Source: Paenibacillus macerans (GTDB lineage Bacteria; Bacillota; Bacilli; Paenibacillales; Paenibacillaceae). From it: a stretch of DNA of 64,000 nt. The translations under genes were made by a program, and so were the position numbers. The first letter of the stretch is position 1, and each line of letters begins with the position of its first letter. The notes under the pieces were generated by a model. That model was not told the origin of the DNA and ran no database searches. It saw only the letters and a list, made by a program, of their open reading frames with translations. The stretch lies in the NCBI RefSeq assembly GCF_023715465.1, contig NZ_JAMBOE010000011.1, positions 62,001-126,000 on the forward strand. The letters are read 5' to 3'. Below are positions 47,059 through 55,310 of the stretch, in pieces.

Positions 47059-48864
47059 TTAAACAGAAACTTCATATGAATTTGCCTGCATATGATATAA
47101 ACGAGCGTAAACCCCTCCCTTTCCAAGCAACTCGGTATGCGCCCCAAATTCTATTATTTGTCCAGAATCCATAACAATAATGTTATCTACTTGCCGGGTA
47201 TTAACAAAACGATGAGTTACCAGAATGCATAATTTACTGGATTTCATTTCTTGAAATTTTATAAAAGTTTCATGTTCTGCTATCACGTCTAATGATGCTG
47301 TGGGTTCATCCAATATTAATATAGAGGATGGTTTCATCAACGCCCTTGTAATAGCTAACTTTTGCCACTGTCCTAAAGATAAATCCACACTGCCGGACCA
47401 CTCCTTTTTTAGCATTGTGTCATATTGTTCCGGAAGACGGACAATAAAATCATCCGCCCCTGAACATCTTGCCGCTGCAGTAATACGGCTTAGATTGTTC
47501 ACTTCTTCTAAGTTTCCTAATCCTATATTGGTTTTTATGTCAAAAGGATATTGAATGAAGTCTTGAAAAACTGCAGCCACATTTTGAAACAATGTTAAGC
47601 GATTAAATTCATTGATATTTATTCCATCAACAAGTATTTCTCCTTCTGTTGGCGAATACAAATTTAACAGCAACTTAATGAAGGTTGTCTTACCAGAACC
47701 ATTCAATCCTACAAGGGCATAAGTATGATTCGCTTTGAGAACAACATTTATATTCTTAAGCGCGTAACGATTTGATCCTGGGTAGCAAAACGATACTTGT
47801 CTAAACTCTATCTTTTGAAAAGAAACGGGAAAGTCCCTTTTATTCTCCTGATTCTCTACTGGAATATCTAATAGTTGAAAAATACTGCTCATGTACAGGC
47901 AATTTTCATAGGCTACGGATATTAACGACAAAATATTAGACACTGAATTCTTTAAATTGTCTATTGCGGTCACATACATCGTTAATGTCCCAATCGTTAA
48001 CCTCTTCTTTACACAAATGATGACAACCAAAATCTTAATGGAATACATTATAAAATTATCTATTACTTCAATTATTGATGTTTCTATTAAAAATCGTTTT
48101 CTTATTTTTTTATCCTCTTGTATATATTTTTCCAATATTCCAAGGATGACCTTGGCGAGATATTGATCTGAACGGTAAATTTTTATTTCTTTTATATTTT
48201 GATTCGTAGTAAAAATCGTTTTCAGATGTTTAACAAATCGATTCTTCTCAAATCGTTCATTGAATACGTCAAACCACTTATTTAGAATTCTCATGCTTAT
48301 ATAAAACATTGGCACTGAAGAAACGAGGCAGAGTAAGACTATGGACGTATTCAAGAAAATAAGAATTCCTATAACTCCAAAGAAAGTTGTAATATTATTT
48401 ATAAAATTGACTGTCGTTTGCAGAATGCTTAAACTTCTGTTTAATGACTGCTCACTAGACTTTTGGATCAGATTGTAAGTTTCAGAGTCATCAAAATCTT
48501 TCATGTCTAGACCCATCGTTTTATTTAAAATTTTCTCTGTTATTACTTTATTTAAATTGGACGAAAATACGTTTTGAATAAAATTAGACACTTTACTCAA
48601 AACGGAGCCAAGTAATATTAAAAGAAAATGCATAGCTAACCAAAATAACATATTTTTAAACGAGTTGGACGGAGTAACGAGAATTTCGCTCACTGAGTCC
48701 AAAAATTCCTTCCAAACCCATAACTTCCCCGGTATAATAAGACCGCTAATTGTATCTAAAAAAAGGATAAGAAGAAATGTACTCGAGCTTGTCTTCCAAA
48801 GAAGAACTATGGTTTTGGAAAAAATCCAGAAATTTCGCGTTAAGAGTTTCATTTTATGAATCAA
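47059..48864 (-). CDS. ABC exporter (fused membrane and ATPase domains) of the RiPP locus
   Basis: A 601-residue half-transporter that probably dimerises. Six helices fill 1-310; the ATPase has GLNGSGKTTF, LSLGQWQKLAI and SILILDEPTASLD. There is no N-terminal C39 peptidase domain, so leader removal must be done by another protein, presumably the M16 protein next to it. The start is a TTG with AAGGGGAG 6 bases upstream, 12 bp after the M16 stop. AT-rich codons match the rest of the cassette. It should export the matured Cys-rich peptide. Confidence 0.9.
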   Translation of the reverse strand: MIHKMKLLTRNFWIFSKTIVLLWKTSSSTFLLILFLDTISGLIIPGKLWVWKEFLDSVSEILVTPSNSFKNMLFWLAMHFLLILLGSVLSKVSNFIQNVFSSNLNKVITEKILNKTMGLDMKDFDDSETYNLIQKSSEQSLNRSLSILQTTVNFINNITTFFGVIGILIFLNTSIVLLCLVSSVPMFYISMRILNKWFDVFNERFEKNRFVKHLKTIFTTNQNIKEIKIYRSDQYLAKVILGILEKYIQEDKKIRKRFLIETSIIEVIDNFIMYSIKILVVIICVKKRLTIGTLTMYVTAIDNLKNSVSNILSLISVAYENCLYMSSIFQLLDIPVENQENKRDFPVSFQKIEFRQVSFCYPGSNRYALKNINVVLKANHTYALVGLNGSGKTTFIKLLLNLYSPTEGEILVDGININEFNRLTLFQNVAAVFQDFIQYPFDIKTNIGLGNLEEVNNLSRITAAARCSGADDFIVRLPEQYDTMLKKEWSGSVDLSLGQWQKLAITRALMKPSSILILDEPTASLDVIAEHETFIKFQEMKSSKLCILVTHRFVNTRQVDNIIVMDSGQIIEFGAHTELLGKGGVYARLYHMQANSYEVSV

Positions 48865-48876
48865 GTCTATCTCCCC

Positions 48877-50115
48877 TTAAGTAGAAATTACTATTTTGCA
48901 TGGGGCTTGCAGTACCCAGTCCCTATAACGCACTATATCTATAGCCTCTATTTTATTAAGTATTTCCTTTATCTGCTTATAATGTTTGTTGATAATATGG
49001 ATAGGTTCACCATAAAAAAAATGAGAAGTCAGATTTTGGATTAGTTGTTCTCTGCTCGCTTGTTCGGGTTTGCTCAAGAAAGGAATTATACTTTTTTTAG
49101 CCTCAGTCAATCCGTGATCGGTAAAAACAACTTGCTTCAAATGGTTCACAATTTCTTCTGCAAAGAGGGATAAGTTTTCATCTACACTTGTAAAATCTAA
49201 TGTAAAAACAGCATAATAAAAACGAGTAGTCACATGTTTATCAGAAACCGAGACACTTAGACAATTTTGGTGATAATGGGAAGATGCCACATATTCTTCA
49301 ATACAAGTTTTAGACATAATTTCAAATAGCATTCTGGTCAATTTTCGCTTTAAGTTTACGGGCCTATACGACTTTTGAAAAAATATTTCTACTATTTTTT
49401 GATTGAAGGGATGCTGTAAAAGGAGAACAGATATCTCCTGCTTATTTTCTTCTGGACATGTTGAATCAATAGCTGGTTTCAACGAATTTACAGACGATTG
49501 ATCCATGGCTTGTAAAAGGGGATGAATGGTTGAAATGATTTCATGTGCCGAAACACTTGAAAAAAAAATAAACATCGAATTATCAAATGTATAGAATTTT
49601 TGGATAAAATCAACAGCATCGTGTATATTTAGACGTTCAATCTCATTTACCTTTCCTACCGGGAGATCTTCTATTTGATGGTCTGTAATAAACGAAATGA
49701 GTTGCTGCTGCCAATGCCATTGATGCGCTTTTTCCTTACACTCAGATAATATTTCTACTTTAGATAATTCAAAGGTGTTCCCGCACACACTGGAAGTACT
49801 TGTAATAGTTTCGATAAGTAATTTAAATTTAAAGATATTTTCCAAATTAGATGGAAAAGTAAACATCAGGATCGTTTGACCATAATTCGTATAACCTGAA
49901 GAACGAAATCCAGCCCCTTTCAAGGATTTATAAAGAGTCGAAAAATGATGCCGATACGCCAGGCTCATATGTTCGACCAAATGGGCAATTCCATTTTTTT
50001 CATGAGGTTCTTGACCACATCCAACTTTTAAGCACATAACCACCAGCGTCTCTTTACAATTATCAGTTACAATATATACATTTTTTTCTTTATAAAAAGA
50101 TAATGAAGAGTTCAT
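48877..50115 (-). CDS. M16-family zinc peptidase (AlbF/PqqF-like)
   Basis: A 412-residue, one-subunit-sized insulinase-family protein. The inverted zinc motif HLVEH is at H45-E48-H49, with the distal ligand likely E125 in EILSECKEK, 80 residues from H45 as expected. The N-terminal half is catalytic; the C-terminal half has the second M16 fold. M16 peptidases AlbE/AlbF serve subtilosin A maturation and PqqF trims PqqA, so this one probably cleaves the leader of the peptide encoded just upstream. It sits between the precursor and exporter genes. Confidence 0.88.
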   Translation of the reverse strand: MNSSLSFYKEKNVYIVTDNCKETLVVMCLKVGCGQEPHEKNGIAHLVEHMSLAYRHHFSTLYKSLKGAGFRSSGYTNYGQTILMFTFPSNLENIFKFKLLIETITSTSSVCGNTFELSKVEILSECKEKAHQWHWQQQLISFITDHQIEDLPVGKVNEIERLNIHDAVDFIQKFYTFDNSMFIFFSSVSAHEIISTIHPLLQAMDQSSVNSLKPAIDSTCPEENKQEISVLLLQHPFNQKIVEIFFQKSYRPVNLKRKLTRMLFEIMSKTCIEEYVASSHYHQNCLSVSVSDKHVTTRFYYAVFTLDFTSVDENLSLFAEEIVNHLKQVVFTDHGLTEAKKSIIPFLSKPEQASREQLIQNLTSHFFYGEPIHIINKHYKQIKEILNKIEAIDIVRYRDWVLQAPCKIVIST

Positions 50116-50159
50116 CTTTATCTCCCTTAATAAAGGTGATTTAAACCTATTTAGAGTAG

Positions 50160-50191
50160 AAGGTGAACTAACAATTAAGTTAGCTCACCTT
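50160..50191 (-). terminator. Hairpin between the precursor and peptidase genes
   Basis: On the minus strand AAGGTGAGCTAAC pairs with GTTAGTTCACCTT (one G-U) around a TTAATT loop, without a good T-run behind it. A leaky terminator or 3' stabiliser here would raise precursor transcript over the downstream genes, a common arrangement in RiPP operons. Confidence 0.55.
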
Positions 50192-50205
50192 TTTGGAAGA
50201 AACAG

Positions 50206-50421
50206 TTAACTATTTTCATTTGCTTTAGTACTATTAGATGTTTCATTACGACTTATATCTGGGTTACACCCGCACCCGCAATCAGGGACGCCCCACCACC
50301 AAGCTTTATCTCCAGTATTATCATGTTGGTTTGGTGTATCTATATTACAAATACAGGTACACTTATGCGCTGCTGTCATAGAATCGCCTTGATTGCGAAA
50401 CAAAGGATTAACGACTTGCAT
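50206..50421 (-). CDS. Cys-rich RiPP precursor peptide
   Basis: A 71-residue peptide with a short leader (MQVVNPLFRNQGDSMTAAHK), then CTCIC at 21-25, a 22-residue spacer containing AWWWGVPD, CGCGC at 48-52, and a polar Asn/Ser/Glu-rich tail of 19 residues. Six cysteines in two mirrored CxCxC groups have the spacing expected for hairpin thioether bridges or metal/disulfide clusters. GGAGGGGGG precedes the ATG, a very strong site suited to high expression. It lies between the radical SAM gene and the M16 gene. I do not recognise a known class; sactipeptide-like is the best guess. Confidence 0.8.
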   Translation of the reverse strand: MQVVNPLFRNQGDSMTAAHKCTCICNIDTPNQHDNTGDKAWWWGVPDCGCGCNPDISRNETSNSTKANENS

Positions 50422-50485
50422 GACCTTTCACCCCCCTCCGATTAATTTTATATTTAATCCTCAATAAAATGAGGAATAAATATCG

Positions 50486-52033
50486 TCATTGCATTTTAAC
50501 ACGCTCTAAGAACTTTAGTTTCTCTGGGAAGATTTCACGTATCGTATGGTAAAGGATCAAATCCTTTAGATGTGATCTTCTTTGAAAATTACATTTCGCA
50601 TTTTTACCGGAAGAATTAAATCCAAATTCAGTATAATTATGAGCATAACAAGTAGAACATAATCTGATAGCCCAACAGTTTTGACACTGCTGAATAGAGC
50701 CGTTTGAGTAATCGTCAACATAATATTTCTTAAGATGATTAAAGTCTATTCCCTGCATTATATGTCCTATTGAAGGTGAAAGCCCCACCCGTTCACAAAC
50801 ATATAAATGTCCTGTGGTACTGACATAAAGCCTACGCATCCCTGGAATGCAGCAACCATTAAACGGATAAAATTCACTGGGTTTATCAGTAAGAAAGCGA
50901 TCTTCTATACTGATTAGAGCCTTTTCTATTCCAGACAAAGAAATGTCGTTGGCATCATCGCGTACGGAACGGTTAAATGCTTTTGCTTCTATCCAAGTCC
51001 ATAAAGGATCGACGAGATGGGGACTAACCTTTCTATTTTCTTCTATTTTAACTCTCGCATTTTGAAGGCTGCCTTCAGCTACATAACCGATATCGATACC
51101 TGTATTAGCCGGCAGGAATTCTAACCCGGCAAAGAAGGAATTTATCTCATTTAGTTTTTCATGCGAATATGGAGGTGCAAATACCGCATTAATTGAAAGA
51201 GTATTTTCACTTAATGAAAAAGCATCACATAACAACTTTAACCCTTGAATAGCCCGTGAAAAGCTGCCTTCTCCATTGCTGAATTTCCTATACGCATTTT
51301 GAATTTTTTCCGGCCCATCCAAGCTGCAAACAATACTTAAACCTGGAACAGATGCTAAATACTCTGCAATTCCTTTCGTAACTAACGTCAAATTGGTTGT
51401 TAACGAGAAGGTTAGTTCTTTCCCTTTCAGAGTCTCTAGCGAATACTCAATTACCCACTTTAATAAATCAAACCTTAACAAAGGCTCTCCGCCATAAAAA
51501 GTAACCGCTATCTTTTCGCCCGAATGTTTTGCTGTATAATCAATAGTTGCCTTTGCAATTTCCATACTCATATCACTGCTATTAAAGTCTCTATTCAAAC
51601 TGCAATCCTCATTGTAAATGCAATAACCGCAACGTAAGTTGCATCGCCCTGTTAGTTCTAAAATAACTTGACGCAGTCCATTATTCACTTGTTCTTCCAA
51701 AATCTCATTATGACCTATCGAGTACAAACGATCCGGTTTATATGCTCGAAATAAATGTTCATCAACCACTGTCTGACAAAAGTTACTAATGGCTTTAACC
51801 GATACTTCCTGTACTTGTATTAACTCAGTAGCAACATTAATATGTGGTAGTTCAAATAAAGCCTGCATGATCTTAAAATCATCATCGTCCAACTGCAACA
51901 CTTTTCCTGTCCCGGTGTCATAAAAGTAGTGGTTCAAATCCGTTGAAAAAAGTTTACCTAGGCGCTGGATCTCATTCTTGCGCTTCAAATCAAATAAACG
52001 ATCTATTTCTTTAAAGCACTCTAAAACACTCAA
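50486..52033 (-). CDS. Radical SAM/SPASM peptide maturase
   Basis: About 515 residues. The first 100 look like a PqqD-type leader-binding winged helix (FYDTGTGKVLQLDDDDFKIM). The radical SAM cluster is C131-x3-C135-x2-C138 (GRCNLRCGYC), followed by FYGGEPLL. The C-terminal SPASM domain has CCIPG, GHLYVC, then CQNCWAIRLCSTC and a late Cys, enough for two auxiliary 4Fe-4S clusters as in AlbA, SkfB and PqqE. It should install crosslinks in the adjacent peptide. The TTG at 52033 is preferred, 5 bases after GAGGTGG; a GTG at 52042 overlaps that site. Confidence 0.92.
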   Translation of the reverse strand: MSVLECFKEIDRLFDLKRKNEIQRLGKLFSTDLNHYFYDTGTGKVLQLDDDDFKIMQALFELPHINVATELIQVQEVSVKAISNFCQTVVDEHLFRAYKPDRLYSIGHNEILEEQVNNGLRQVILELTGRCNLRCGYCIYNEDCSLNRDFNSSDMSMEIAKATIDYTAKHSGEKIAVTFYGGEPLLRFDLLKWVIEYSLETLKGKELTFSLTTNLTLVTKGIAEYLASVPGLSIVCSLDGPEKIQNAYRKFSNGEGSFSRAIQGLKLLCDAFSLSENTLSINAVFAPPYSHEKLNEINSFFAGLEFLPANTGIDIGYVAEGSLQNARVKIEENRKVSPHLVDPLWTWIEAKAFNRSVRDDANDISLSGIEKALISIEDRFLTDKPSEFYPFNGCCIPGMRRLYVSTTGHLYVCERVGLSPSIGHIMQGIDFNHLKKYYVDDYSNGSIQQCQNCWAIRLCSTCYAHNYTEFGFNSSGKNAKCNFQRRSHLKDLILYHTIREIFPEKLKFLERVKMQ

Positions 52034-52090
52034 TTTTTCCACCTCTTTCTTTATTATTAATTGTTTTATAAGAAAAAATTAAACTGAATT

Positions 52091-52240
52091 TTATTTTCTA
52101 ATTTTAAAACGCATTTTTTTTACTTCCTCCGGCATCGGTGGTTCATGGGCAATCCACCAACATGCTACATTTGCTCTAAAAAACGCGAAAATTAACGCAA
52201 TCATGCTCACCATTCTCCATGGTAATTTTGAAAATTTCAA
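52091..52240 (-). CDS. agrD: AgrD-like autoinducing peptide precursor, TTG start
   Basis: A 49-residue peptide: amphipathic leader KFSKLPWRMVSMIALIFAFF, core ANVACWWIA, and acidic C-terminal HEPPMPEEVKKMRFKIRK. It lines up with S. aureus AgrD at the core and tail (Cys, four residues, then [DH]-E-x3-P-x-E), so the thiolactone ring is predicted as Cys-Trp-Trp-Ile-Ala. The TTG at 52240 overlaps the agrB stop as TTGA, with AAAGG about 10 bases upstream. A longer frame from 52306 would lie inside agrB and is rejected. Confidence 0.82.
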   Translation of the reverse strand: MKFSKLPWRMVSMIALIFAFFRANVACWWIAHEPPMPEEVKKMRFKIRK

Positions 52241-52815
52241 TTTGTCTCTACCTTTCTTTCCTGGATTAAAACAGACAATTGAGCAATGACAAAACCAAGA
52301 GAGCAAGCTAGAAATATTGTGTTAGTTATTTTCAAATAGACTATAATGATTGTGCCGATTAAGAAAATAAGATATATGGAAATGTAAATTTTATTAAAGA
52401 AGCGATCTTCTTCTTTTGGAGAATCCCCATGCTTCCACTTGATGTTCGAGCATGTAAACATAAGAATTGAGGTAGTACAAAACAAGATAATCAGTGGTGT
52501 AAATAATCTTTCGGGTACTAAATCAATGGTGAGTAAAACAAGATTAGATACAGAAACTGAAATAAGATAGCAGCTTTTAAAAGTTTTGGCATGATACCCC
52601 CTTTTAAAGCTTCTGCAAAGGATAACTGTGCCGAGCCATACTGTTGCTTCAATCAATCGGTCAAACCACAGGGAAATCAATAACATTGTGACAGCGATGA
52701 TTGAAACCTCGGCCATTGCTCGTAATCCATAGCGAATAATCGGTAGTTCTTTTTCATCAACAACTCCTTTGCGAACAGCTTGTAATGTGATAATATTCAC
52801 AATTTGTTCTATCAT
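52237..52815 (-). CDS. agrB: AgrB-like accessory gene regulator peptidase
   Basis: A 192-residue membrane protease that cuts the AgrD C-terminus and forms its thiolactone. The catalytic pair is in FKRGYHAKTFKSC, His then Cys seven residues on, matching the AgrB GGYHA...C block. Five or six hydrophobic helices follow. GAGGG precedes the ATG by 6 bases. It is the first gene of the leftward operon and overlaps agrD by four bases. Confidence 0.92.
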   Translation of the reverse strand: MIEQIVNIITLQAVRKGVVDEKELPIIRYGLRAMAEVSIIAVTMLLISLWFDRLIEATVWLGTVILCRSFKRGYHAKTFKSCYLISVSVSNLVLLTIDLVPERLFTPLIILFCTTSILMFTCSNIKWKHGDSPKEEDRFFNKIYISIYLIFLIGTIIIVYLKITNTIFLACSLGFVIAQLSVLIQERKVETN

Positions 52816-53049
52816 TTACATCCCTCATAAACACTATACTATATTTGTAGGAATTTGGTACATTATGTATGCTAAATGATAAAATTGGAATTTGAACAAC
52901 ACTTTATGTTAGGTTACTGTTATCTATTTTAAAATTTTGTCGTTTACATAATTTAAGAGATTGTAATTTCTTGATTAGATAAATAAGGAAAAAATGAGCT
53001 ATACTAGAAGTTAAAGGAGTATGATTTTATACGAGAGGAGAGGGGAAAC
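52816..53049. promoter_or_regulatory. Divergent promoter region of the agr/RiPP cassette
   Basis: A 234 bp AT-rich spacer between agrB and the response regulator gene. A TATACT (53000-53005) is a good -10 element for the rightward genes. Short TGTTA direct repeats occur near 52909-52924, 11 bp apart, but the spacing does not match the usual AgrA double site, so I do not call an operator. Autoinduction from here is expected by analogy with agr P2/P3. Confidence 0.5.
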
Positions 53050-53799
53050 TTGTTTCAAGTAGCGGTCTGTGATGATGAAATAGAAATACGTGAGTTAATG
53101 CATCATTTCTTTTTGCAGCTTTCAGCAAGGATGCCCTACACCTTTGATATCCACTACTTTTCCTCAGGTGAAGAATTACTTCAGTACTATAAAAACCAAA
53201 AACGATACATTTTTCATTTTCTTATTTTGGATGTGGAAATGGGTGGAATTAATGGAATTGAAACTGCACAAAGAATTCGTTCTCTTCCTGACCATGACGT
53301 GCAAATCATATTTTTAACCAATTATCCAGAGTATATGATGGAGAGTTTTGATGTTCAAACCTTTCAATACCTGATAAAACCGGTATCGTATGAGCTATTT
53401 GAAGCAAAAATGGCGAAGCTTTGCAATTATATTCTATCTTCTGTTAATCGTTTTTTAACCATTAAAGTTGAAAAAGAACAACTTGTTTTTAGATACTCTG
53501 ATATCATTGCTATTGTCAAAATAAAACATGCTCTTGTTCAAAACAAGTTGAAAATAGTTACATTACACCGTCAATTGATTACAACGGGTACATTAACTGA
53601 GTACTCAAGAAAGCTTACTTTTCCTTTTCTGCTAATTCATCGTTCGGTCATTATTAATCTAGAGCATGTCTTAAAGTTCACCGCTACATCTGTAATTATG
53701 ACAAATCAGGAGCATTATCCTCTTGGGCGTTCCCGAGCTAATTGCATTAAAGAGGCATACGCTCATTATATGGTTACAAAATTCAAGGAAAGAGGATAG
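53050..53799 (+). CDS. agrA: LytTR-family response regulator (AgrA-like)
   Basis: A 249-residue regulator with a CheY-like receiver (acidic pocket DDE at 8-10; phosphoacceptor D61 in LILDVEMGG) and a C-terminal LytTR DNA-binding domain (FPFLLIHRSVIINLEHV, then PLGRSRANCI). The start is TTG behind GAGGAGAGGGG. It pairs with the kinase gene 5 bp downstream. By analogy with agr it should activate the leftward agrB-agrD-RiPP operon and its own operon when the peptide accumulates. Confidence 0.92.
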   Translation: MFQVAVCDDEIEIRELMHHFFLQLSARMPYTFDIHYFSSGEELLQYYKNQKRYIFHFLILDVEMGGINGIETAQRIRSLPDHDVQIIFLTNYPEYMMESFDVQTFQYLIKPVSYELFEAKMAKLCNYILSSVNRFLTIKVEKEQLVFRYSDIIAIVKIKHALVQNKLKIVTLHRQLITTGTLTEYSRKLTFPFLLIHRSVIINLEHVLKFTATSVIMTNQEHYPLGRSRANCIKEAYAHYMVTKFKERG

Positions 53800-53804
53800 A
53801 TAAC

Positions 53805-55139
53805 TTGTATATCGGATTGTTTATTGGAACCACTTTTTTAGAGTTAATTGTAATAAATCGTTATTTTTCTGTTTTGTTTAATGTCCCTGATAAAAGCAGA
53901 GGCATTATTTTACTTAGTTATTTACTAGCTGGGGGAATTCTTTTTATTTCGTCTACTTCCTTTTTCCCAGTAGTCCTTACTGGCATTTTATCTATCGGAA
54001 GCGCTTGCATTATCGCATCTCTTTACCCTGTTCGATTTGAATCTCGATTATTTTTTTCAATACTTTATCTTATTTTAGGATTCATCGCGGAATCTCTCTC
54101 TTATTATTTCATTTTGATATTCCGTCTTAATGAGGGGGCAGGTGAATTATCCAAATTAGAAGGCCGAATACTGATTTTGTTTATTTCCTCTTTCATCATG
54201 CTGCTTTTTATTTTAACAATTAGGTTTATCAAACTAGGCCATGACTACCAATTAAGTCAAATACACTATGTCATCATGGGCTTGATAAACTTGGCCAGTC
54301 TAATAATTATGAATACACTGTTTTTTTACTCCGAGAAAAATCTTTTCTACATCTTATCTGTTGCCGGAGTTTTATTTACTAATATTCTGGTTATTTTCCT
54401 TTTTGATAGCATAAACGAAAAATTCAGATTGGCAGATGAAAATCGTCAATTACAAAAGCAAATAGATTATCAATATAGCACCTATGAGAAAACAGTACAT
54501 ACTTTCGAAAGTATAAAGCGGGTTATTCATGATACGAATAAACAATTGCTGTTTATTCGCGAATGTATCCAAAAAAACCATTTACAAGAAGCAACCGAAC
54601 ATATTAATAAAACACTTAAACAAATAAATACACCCTGGTCAAAAATATCCACCGGAAATTTAGTCATTGATGCCTTAGTCAGCAATGCGCTCAATATTGC
54701 TAATAATAATATGATTACCATGAAACATGATATTCGGATAAATACAGCGGATATTCATATTGACCACTACGACCTTTGCGTCGTCATTGGTAATGTTTTG
54801 GATAACGCCATTGAAGCTACACAACTCGTCCCAAAAGTTAAAGATAAGTTTATATATTTGCAAATATTTACCGATAAACATACGCTAGTTATACACATCT
54901 CTAATTCACGACAGGAGTCTAAAAATCAGGAGCAACATACCATAAAAGGAAATCCCGAATTTCACGGAATCGGACTAACAAATATCAGAAGAGTAACCGA
55001 AAAATACGGCGGTCATCTGAAAACGGAAGTCGGAAACCATCAATTTGATACTACCGTTATTCTCCCTCTTCCGGATAGTAACCCACGCCCAAGTTTCAGT
55101 ACACCGATAAAAGTTGTTGACAGTAATACTGTGAAGTAA
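53805..55139 (+). CDS. agrC: AgrC-like sensor histidine kinase
   Basis: A 444-residue HPK10-type kinase. About six to seven helices fill the first 205 residues and form the peptide-sensing domain. The phosphorylated His is about residue 243 in VIHDTNKQLL. The ATPase part has GNVLDNAIEAT (N box) and HGIGLTNIRRV (G box). The TTG start has AGAGGATAG upstream. It is transcribed with the response regulator, away from agrBD, so the circuit has all four agr parts but split between two divergent operons. Confidence 0.92.
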   Translation: MYIGLFIGTTFLELIVINRYFSVLFNVPDKSRGIILLSYLLAGGILFISSTSFFPVVLTGILSIGSACIIASLYPVRFESRLFFSILYLILGFIAESLSYYFILIFRLNEGAGELSKLEGRILILFISSFIMLLFILTIRFIKLGHDYQLSQIHYVIMGLINLASLIIMNTLFFYSEKNLFYILSVAGVLFTNILVIFLFDSINEKFRLADENRQLQKQIDYQYSTYEKTVHTFESIKRVIHDTNKQLLFIRECIQKNHLQEATEHINKTLKQINTPWSKISTGNLVIDALVSNALNIANNNMITMKHDIRINTADIHIDHYDLCVVIGNVLDNAIEATQLVPKVKDKFIYLQIFTDKHTLVIHISNSRQESKNQEQHTIKGNPEFHGIGLTNIRRVTEKYGGHLKTEVGNHQFDTTVILPLPDSNPRPSFSTPIKVVDSNTVK

Positions 55140-55186
55140 TTGGTCTCAAGAAAAACACCTCGCTGAGGAGCGGCGAAAAATAAACC

Positions 55187-55215
55187 CAAAAAAATAGGCC
55201 GCCCAAAAGCGGCCT
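55187..55215 (-). terminator. Terminator of the yqe block
   Basis: AGGCCGC (55196-55202) pairs with GCGGCCT (55209-55215). On the minus strand the stem is followed by ATTTTTTT. It ends the leftward housekeeping operon and separates it from the agr kinase gene. Confidence 0.8.
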
Positions 55216-55310
55216 CCCCGGCTTGCGGTTCGCCGTATGAAGTGGACCATATGTCGTTTTATACTGTTAGCCTTATAGCTAGATTCCGTGTTTTACTGTC
55301 GCAGCATACC

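Noticed and set aside
52905-52930. TGTTA direct repeats as an AgrA binding site
   Set aside because: The period of 11 bp does not fit the usual LytTR double site of about 21 bp; too short to call.
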